This document shows positions 5,821 through 9,118 of a stretch of 9,118 bases of DNA, piece by piece. This DNA comes from Betaproteobacteria bacterium. GTDB lineage: Bacteria > Pseudomonadota > Gammaproteobacteria > Burkholderiales > SG8-39. The notes under the pieces are model-generated. The model ran no database searches. It had not been told where the DNA came from and saw only the letters and a list, made by a program, of their open reading frames with translations. Position numbers and translations under genes: made by a program. Numbering within the stretch: the first letter of the stretch is position 1; each line of letters opens with the position of its first letter. The stretch lies in the NCBI GenBank assembly GCA_007280315.1, contig QYQC01000173.1, positions 1-9,118 of the forward strand. The letters run 5' to 3'.

Positions 5821-8103
5821 ATGTCTAGACCGATCGGAATGCGGTGGCTAGCGCTGAGCGGCGCGGCGCTGGTCATGGGCGTCGCATTGTCCTGGCTTAC
5901 CTATGTGCGCAGCGAAGCGGTGCTCGAGGTGACGCGACCGCTGATCGATCGCGACCTGCCGGCATTGCGCGCGATAGCGGAACTCAAGGGCAGGGCTTCG
6001 GACACCGAAATGATTGCCTACGATTACTACAGCTCGAGCAACCGGGAGCGTTTCGACAAGCATGTAACTGAAGCAAGCCAAAGGATAGCCGTGCGCATGC
6101 GGGAGCTGCGCGCGGGTATCACCGACGCCGAAGGTCGTGCCCAGATCGACGCTCTGGAGAAGCTTCAGCGCGAAAGCGATCGCCTGTTCGCCGTGCTGAG
6201 GCGCGAGCTAGATTCCGATCAGGTCAATATCGGCGAGGTGACCGCGATTCTGCGGCAGATCTCGGGCGTATCGACCGAATTGGGAAACCGGCTCGACGTG
6301 CTCGTGAGCGGCGTCCAATCGCAGGCCGAGGAGCGCGGCGAGGCGACCCAGGCCCGCCTGCGCGACATTTTCGAACTGGTTGCACTTTTCAGTATCTTGC
6401 TGGTCGTCGCGACCGGCATCACCAGCTACTTTCTCGGTGCCTATCTGAGGGAGGCGCAGGCGCGCCGGCGCCTCGCCCTGTTTCCCGAGCGCAATCCGAA
6501 TCCGGTCATCAGCCTCAATGAAGATGGCACGCTCGCCTATGCCAACCCAGGTGCGTTGGCCATGGTCGCGGCGCTGGGCCTGGCTTCGCCGATGGCGCTG
6601 CTGCCCTCCGACCTGCCATCGCAACTGAACGAGATGCGTCAGGGCGGGAGTGAACGCCTGCGCCGGGAATATGCTGTCGGAGCAAGGATCATCGGCATCA
6701 GCATTCATCGCCTTGAAGATTCAGGCACCTTCCATGTCTATCTGGCCGATGTTACCGAACGCGAGCAGGCGCAGGCGCAGCTTGAATTCCAGGCGTTTCA
6801 CGACGTTCTGACGCGATTGCCGAATCGCCGCCGTTTCGAGGACATGCTGGGCGAAGCAATGAGCGCGGGGCCCGCGGGCGCGGTACTGCTGCTGGCGCTG
6901 GACCGTCTGCAAACGGTGATCGATACGCTGGGGCACGCCGTTGCCGACCGTCTGTTGCTCAGTGTTGCCGAGCGACTTGCGCCGATCGCCGATGGCGACC
7001 AACCGGCCTGCTGCATCTATCACTTCGACGGCGAACTGTTCGCGGCGCTGCTGCCGAAAATCTCGACGACCGGCAATGCCGCTTCGTTCGCCGAGTGCGT
7101 CGCGCGCGACATGGCGGCGCCTTTCGTCATCGACGGCCGCGAAATGTTTTTTTCCTTCAGCGTGGGTCTCGCGCACTTTCCCGAAGATGGCGCCACCGTG
7201 GGCGAATTGTTGCGCAACGCCGATACCGCGCTGCAGGCGGCGAAGCGCGCGGGCGGCCGCATCGCCGTGCGTTATGCAACCGCCATGAATGCGCGCGCGC
7301 TCGAACGCCTCGAAGTCGAACACGAACTGCGCCGCGTGGTGGAACGCGGCGAGCTCGAACTGCACTATCAACCGCAACTGGAAATCGGCGGTGGCCGCAT
7401 CATCGGCGTCGAGGCGTTGGTGCGCTGGCGGCACCCGGCAAGGGGCATGGTTTCACCCGCCGAATTCATACCACTGGCGGAGGAAACGGGGGTGATCAAT
7501 GAAATCGGCACCTGGGTTCTGGAAACCGCATGCGCGCAGAATCGCCAGTGGCAGGAAACCGGATTGCCGCCAATGATCATGGCGGTCAATATAGCGCCGC
7601 GTCAGTTCGCCAATCCGGAGCTGCCGAAAACCGTGCTGCATGCACTGCGGGCAAGCGGCCTCGAAGCACAATGGCTGGAACTGGAAGTCACCGAAGGCGC
7701 CGCGATGCACGATGTGGATGCGACAATCGCCACGCTGCACGCGTTCAAGGCCATAGGCGTGCGGCTGTCGATCGACGACTTCGGCACCGGCTACTCGTCG
7801 CTCGCCTATCTCAAACGCTTTCCGATAGACAAGCTGAAAGTCGATCAGTCGTTCGTGCGCAACATGACCGAGGACGCGAACGACGCGGCCATCGCCCGCT
7901 CTGTGATCGCGCTCGGGCACAGCCTTGGGCTGACGGTCATAGCAGAGGGCGTGGAGACAGATGCTCACCTCCGCCTGCTCGAAGAATACGGTTGCGACGA
8001 ATACCAGGGCTACCTGTTCAGCCGGCCGAAGCCCGCGGCCGAACTGCGTGCGTTGCTCGACGCGGGACACGCGCCGATCGCTCCCGCAGGAAAAGCAGGA
8101 TGA
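5821..8103 (+). CDS. Transmembrane PAS-GGDEF-EAL protein, probable c-di-GMP phosphodiesterase with inactive GGDEF
   Basis: A 760-residue inner-membrane signalling protein. Domain order: a membrane span at about 8-28; a periplasmic helical sensor at about 30-182; a second span at about 184-207; a PAS-like segment at about 218-312; GGDEF at about 320-485 starting at FHDVLTRLPNRRRF; EAL at about 497-748. The GGDEF signature has decayed to DGELF (403-407) and no RxxD inhibitory site precedes it, so cyclase activity is not expected. The EAL domain looks complete: EALVRW (531-536), Asn590, Glu622 and Glu625, IDDFGTGYSS (651-660), Lys673, AEGVET (708-713) and Gln729. It should therefore hydrolyse c-di-GMP to pGpG, with the dead GGDEF possibly sensing GTP as in some relatives. 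The start at 5821 has GGGAG 5 nt upstream and puts the first membrane span at the N-terminus; an in-frame start at 5572 is less likely. Periplasmic ligand unknown. Confidence 0.92.
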   Translation: MSRPIGMRWLALSGAALVMGVALSWLTYVRSEAVLEVTRPLIDRDLPALRAIAELKGRASDTEMIAYDYYSSSNRERFDKHVTEASQRIAVRMRELRAGITDAEGRAQIDALEKLQRESDRLFAVLRRELDSDQVNIGEVTAILRQISGVSTELGNRLDVLVSGVQSQAEERGEATQARLRDIFELVALFSILLVVATGITSYFLGAYLREAQARRRLALFPERNPNPVISLNEDGTLAYANPGALAMVAALGLASPMALLPSDLPSQLNEMRQGGSERLRREYAVGARIIGISIHRLEDSGTFHVYLADVTEREQAQAQLEFQAFHDVLTRLPNRRRFEDMLGEAMSAGPAGAVLLLALDRLQTVIDTLGHAVADRLLLSVAERLAPIADGDQPACCIYHFDGELFAALLPKISTTGNAASFAECVARDMAAPFVIDGREMFFSFSVGLAHFPEDGATVGELLRNADTALQAAKRAGGRIAVRYATAMNARALERLEVEHELRRVVERGELELHYQPQLEIGGGRIIGVEALVRWRHPARGMVSPAEFIPLAEETGVINEIGTWVLETACAQNRQWQETGLPPMIMAVNIAPRQFANPELPKTVLHALRASGLEAQWLELEVTEGAAMHDVDATIATLHAFKAIGVRLSIDDFGTGYSSLAYLKRFPIDKLKVDQSFVRNMTEDANDAAIARSVIALGHSLGLTVIAEGVETDAHLRLLEEYGCDEYQGYLFSRPKPAAELRALLDAGHAPIAPAGKAG

Positions 8104-8133
8104 CGCGGCGAAATTCCGGCAGGGAATCGCGGC

Positions 8134-8162
8134 TGTAAGAATTTTGAATCCGGTGCGACTAA
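8134..8162 (+). promoter_or_regulatory. Candidate ECF-type promoter ahead of the thioredoxin-CcdA pair
   Basis: TGTAAG (8134-8139) is followed after 15 bp by GCGACTAA (8155-8162), in the short gap after the GGDEF-EAL stop codon at 8103. The start codon of the thioredoxin-like gene lies 59 bp beyond the second box, leaving a leader of about 50 nt. This is the cleanest copy of the motif because both boxes match the minus-strand copy at 5623-5652 exactly and the site stands just before a gene start. Confidence 0.6.
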
Positions 8163-8207
8163 GGTGGAAGCGGATTGAGCTGACATCATTCCATCGGTAA
8201 ACCAATC

Positions 8208-8214
8208 AAAGGAG
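8208..8214 (+). promoter_or_regulatory. Strong ribosome binding site
   Basis: AAAGGAG ends 7 nt before the ATG at 8222 and fixes that start codon. Confidence 0.85.
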
Positions 8215-8221
8215 AAATTCC

Positions 8222-8617
8222 ATGCGCGCGCGTCAATTCCTGTTTCAGTTCATCGCCACCGTGGTTATTGGGCTGTTCTTCGCCACGACGGGTTCGGCGG
8301 CCAGCAAACCCTACGATCAGGCCGGCTTTGACGCCGCCCAAGCCGCCGGCAAACCGATACTGGTGGAGATCCATGCCGACTGGTGTCCTACCTGCCGCGC
8401 GCAGGAACCGGTCATTTCCGAACTGCTCAAGGAACCGAAGAACGCCAATTTCGTCGTGCTACGTGTAGATTTCGACAAGCAGAAAGACGTACTCAAGCGC
8501 TTTCGCACCATGTACCAGAGCACGCTGATCGTGTTCAAGGGCAAGAAAGAGGTTTCCCGTTCCACCGGTGAAACGCGCAAGGACGAGATCGCCGCGCAGC
8601 TGGCCAAGGCGCTGTAG
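8222..8617 (+). CDS. Exported small thioredoxin-like protein (CPTC active site)
   Basis: A 131-residue protein with a Sec-type signal peptide: basic MRARQ, a hydrophobic core at about 7-21, and a likely cleavage after the TGSAA segment near residue 27. The thioredoxin fold follows, with the redox motif Cys55-Pro-Thr-Cys58 in ADWCPTCRAQEP. The position of the conserved cis-proline opposite the active site appears to be Ser100 (YQSTLIVF in place of the usual I-P-T-L), which should alter substrate binding and the redox behaviour of the pair. I believe this serine is a family trait and not damage, since the rest of the fold is intact. It should work in the periplasm, kept reduced by the CcdA-like membrane protein encoded 12 bp downstream. 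Possible clients are oxidised periplasmic thiols or cytochrome c apoproteins; the sequence does not say which. Confidence 0.9.
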   Translation: MRARQFLFQFIATVVIGLFFATTGSAASKPYDQAGFDAAQAAGKPILVEIHADWCPTCRAQEPVISELLKEPKNANFVVLRVDFDKQKDVLKRFRTMYQSTLIVFKGKKEVSRSTGETRKDEIAAQLAKAL

Positions 8618-8629
8618 CCAGGCACGGAC

Positions 8630-9118
8630 GTGGAGTTCGGCCTCGGCACCTACGGCATCGGTTTCGCCGCGGGCAGCCTGTCCGTTTTGTCACCCTGCGT
8701 ACTGCCGCTGCTGCCGATTCTGATCGGCACCGCGGCGTCCGCCCATAGGCGCGGGCCGCTTGCGCTTGCCGCGGGGCTGACGCTGTCTTTCGCCGTGCTG
8801 GGTGTGCTGCTCGCCAGCGCCGGCGCCAGCCTTGGCTTGAACCAGGCGCTGTTCCGCGATGTTGCCGCGATTATGCTGCTTGGTTTCGGCGTGCTGCTGC
8901 TTTCGGCCGGCCTGCAGGAACGGTTTGCGCTTGCAGCATCGGGACTATCCGGTGCCGGACAAGGCATGCTTGCTCGCGTGAAGTTCGACGGTCTGTCCGG
9001 CCAGTTTGTGCTTGGCCTGTTGCTCGGTCTGGTATGGATCCCGTGCGTGGGTCCGACGCTGGGCGCAACCCTTACGCTCGCCAGCCAGGGGCAGCAACTC
9101 GTTCAGGCGATCCTGGTC
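8630..9118 (+). CDS. CcdA/DsbD-type thiol-electron transfer membrane protein (N-terminal 163 residues, cut by window end)
   Basis: Highly hydrophobic, with the two hallmark membrane cysteines of the CcdA/DsbD transmembrane family: Cys23 in SPCVLPLLP and Cys139 in IPCVGPTLG, which sit in two pseudo-symmetric halves. About four membrane spans are visible before the end. These proteins take electrons from cytosolic thioredoxin and hand them to periplasmic thioredoxin-like partners. No ATG is available near the N-terminus. GTG at 8630 is the start that keeps the conserved GLGTYGIGFAAGSLSVLSPC segment, and it lies in the same frame as the preceding stop codon, 12 bp downstream of it. No strong ribosome site is present, so translation is probably coupled to the thioredoxin-like gene. 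Confidence 0.88.
   Translation, partial: MEFGLGTYGIGFAAGSLSVLSPCVLPLLPILIGTAASAHRRGPLALAAGLTLSFAVLGVLLASAGASLGLNQALFRDVAAIMLLGFGVLLLSAGLQERFALAASGLSGAGQGMLARVKFDGLSGQFVLGLLLGLVWIPCVGPTLGATLTLASQGQQLVQAILV

Overview
The window is GC-rich, densely coded DNA of a proteobacterial type. The particular combination of genes (a SenA/SenB-type pair, a TVP38-flavin disulfide oxidoreductase fusion, an alpha/beta hydrolase-OsmC fusion and a transmembrane GGDEF-EAL protein) suggests a betaproteobacterium. That placement is inferred from gene content and not proven. The window holds seven protein genes; both end genes are cut. I see no rRNA, tRNA, CRISPR array or transposase gene.

Layout. Bases 1-142 are a perfect palindrome inside a gene, most likely a fold-back or assembly artefact at a contig end. 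Bases 1-1700 (minus) encode a membrane TVP38/TMEM64 domain fused to a mercuric-reductase-like flavin disulfide reductase, lacking its C-terminus. Bases 1756-2787 (minus) encode a GT4-like glycosyltransferase that I read as SenB (selenosugar synthase). The divergent gene at 2859-4070 (plus) is an EgtB-like iron enzyme that I read as SenA (selenoneine synthase). Convergent with it, 3 bp away, lies an alpha/beta hydrolase-OsmC fusion at 4074-5294 (minus). The stretch 5295-5820 has no credible gene. It contains a 132-bp MITE-like inverted-repeat element, another stem, and two divergent promoter-like sites. Then come a membrane c-di-GMP phosphodiesterase with a dead GGDEF domain (5821-8103, plus), a secreted small thioredoxin-like protein (8222-8617, plus) and the start of a CcdA/DsbD-type electron-transfer membrane protein (8630 onward, plus).

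How it fits together. SenA and SenB would supply the last two steps of selenoneine synthesis: SenB makes a selenosugar from selenophosphate and a UDP-sugar, and SenA joins selenium to hercynine with later loss of the sugar. The selenophosphate synthetase (SenC/SelD) and the hercynine-making EgtD are not in the window. The neighbours are mostly redox proteins: a flavin disulfide reductase, an OsmC peroxidase-like domain, and a thioredoxin with a CcdA partner.

The most unexpected signal is a repeated two-part motif, TGTAAG (or one-base variants) followed after 15-16 bp by GCGACTAA (or a two-base variant). It occurs upstream of four transcription units, correctly oriented each time: the TVP38 fusion, the hydrolase-OsmC fusion, the GGDEF-EAL gene and the thioredoxin-CcdA pair. 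It looks like a promoter for one alternative (ECF-type) sigma factor and would make these genes a small local redox/envelope-stress regulon. I find no copy at senA/senB.
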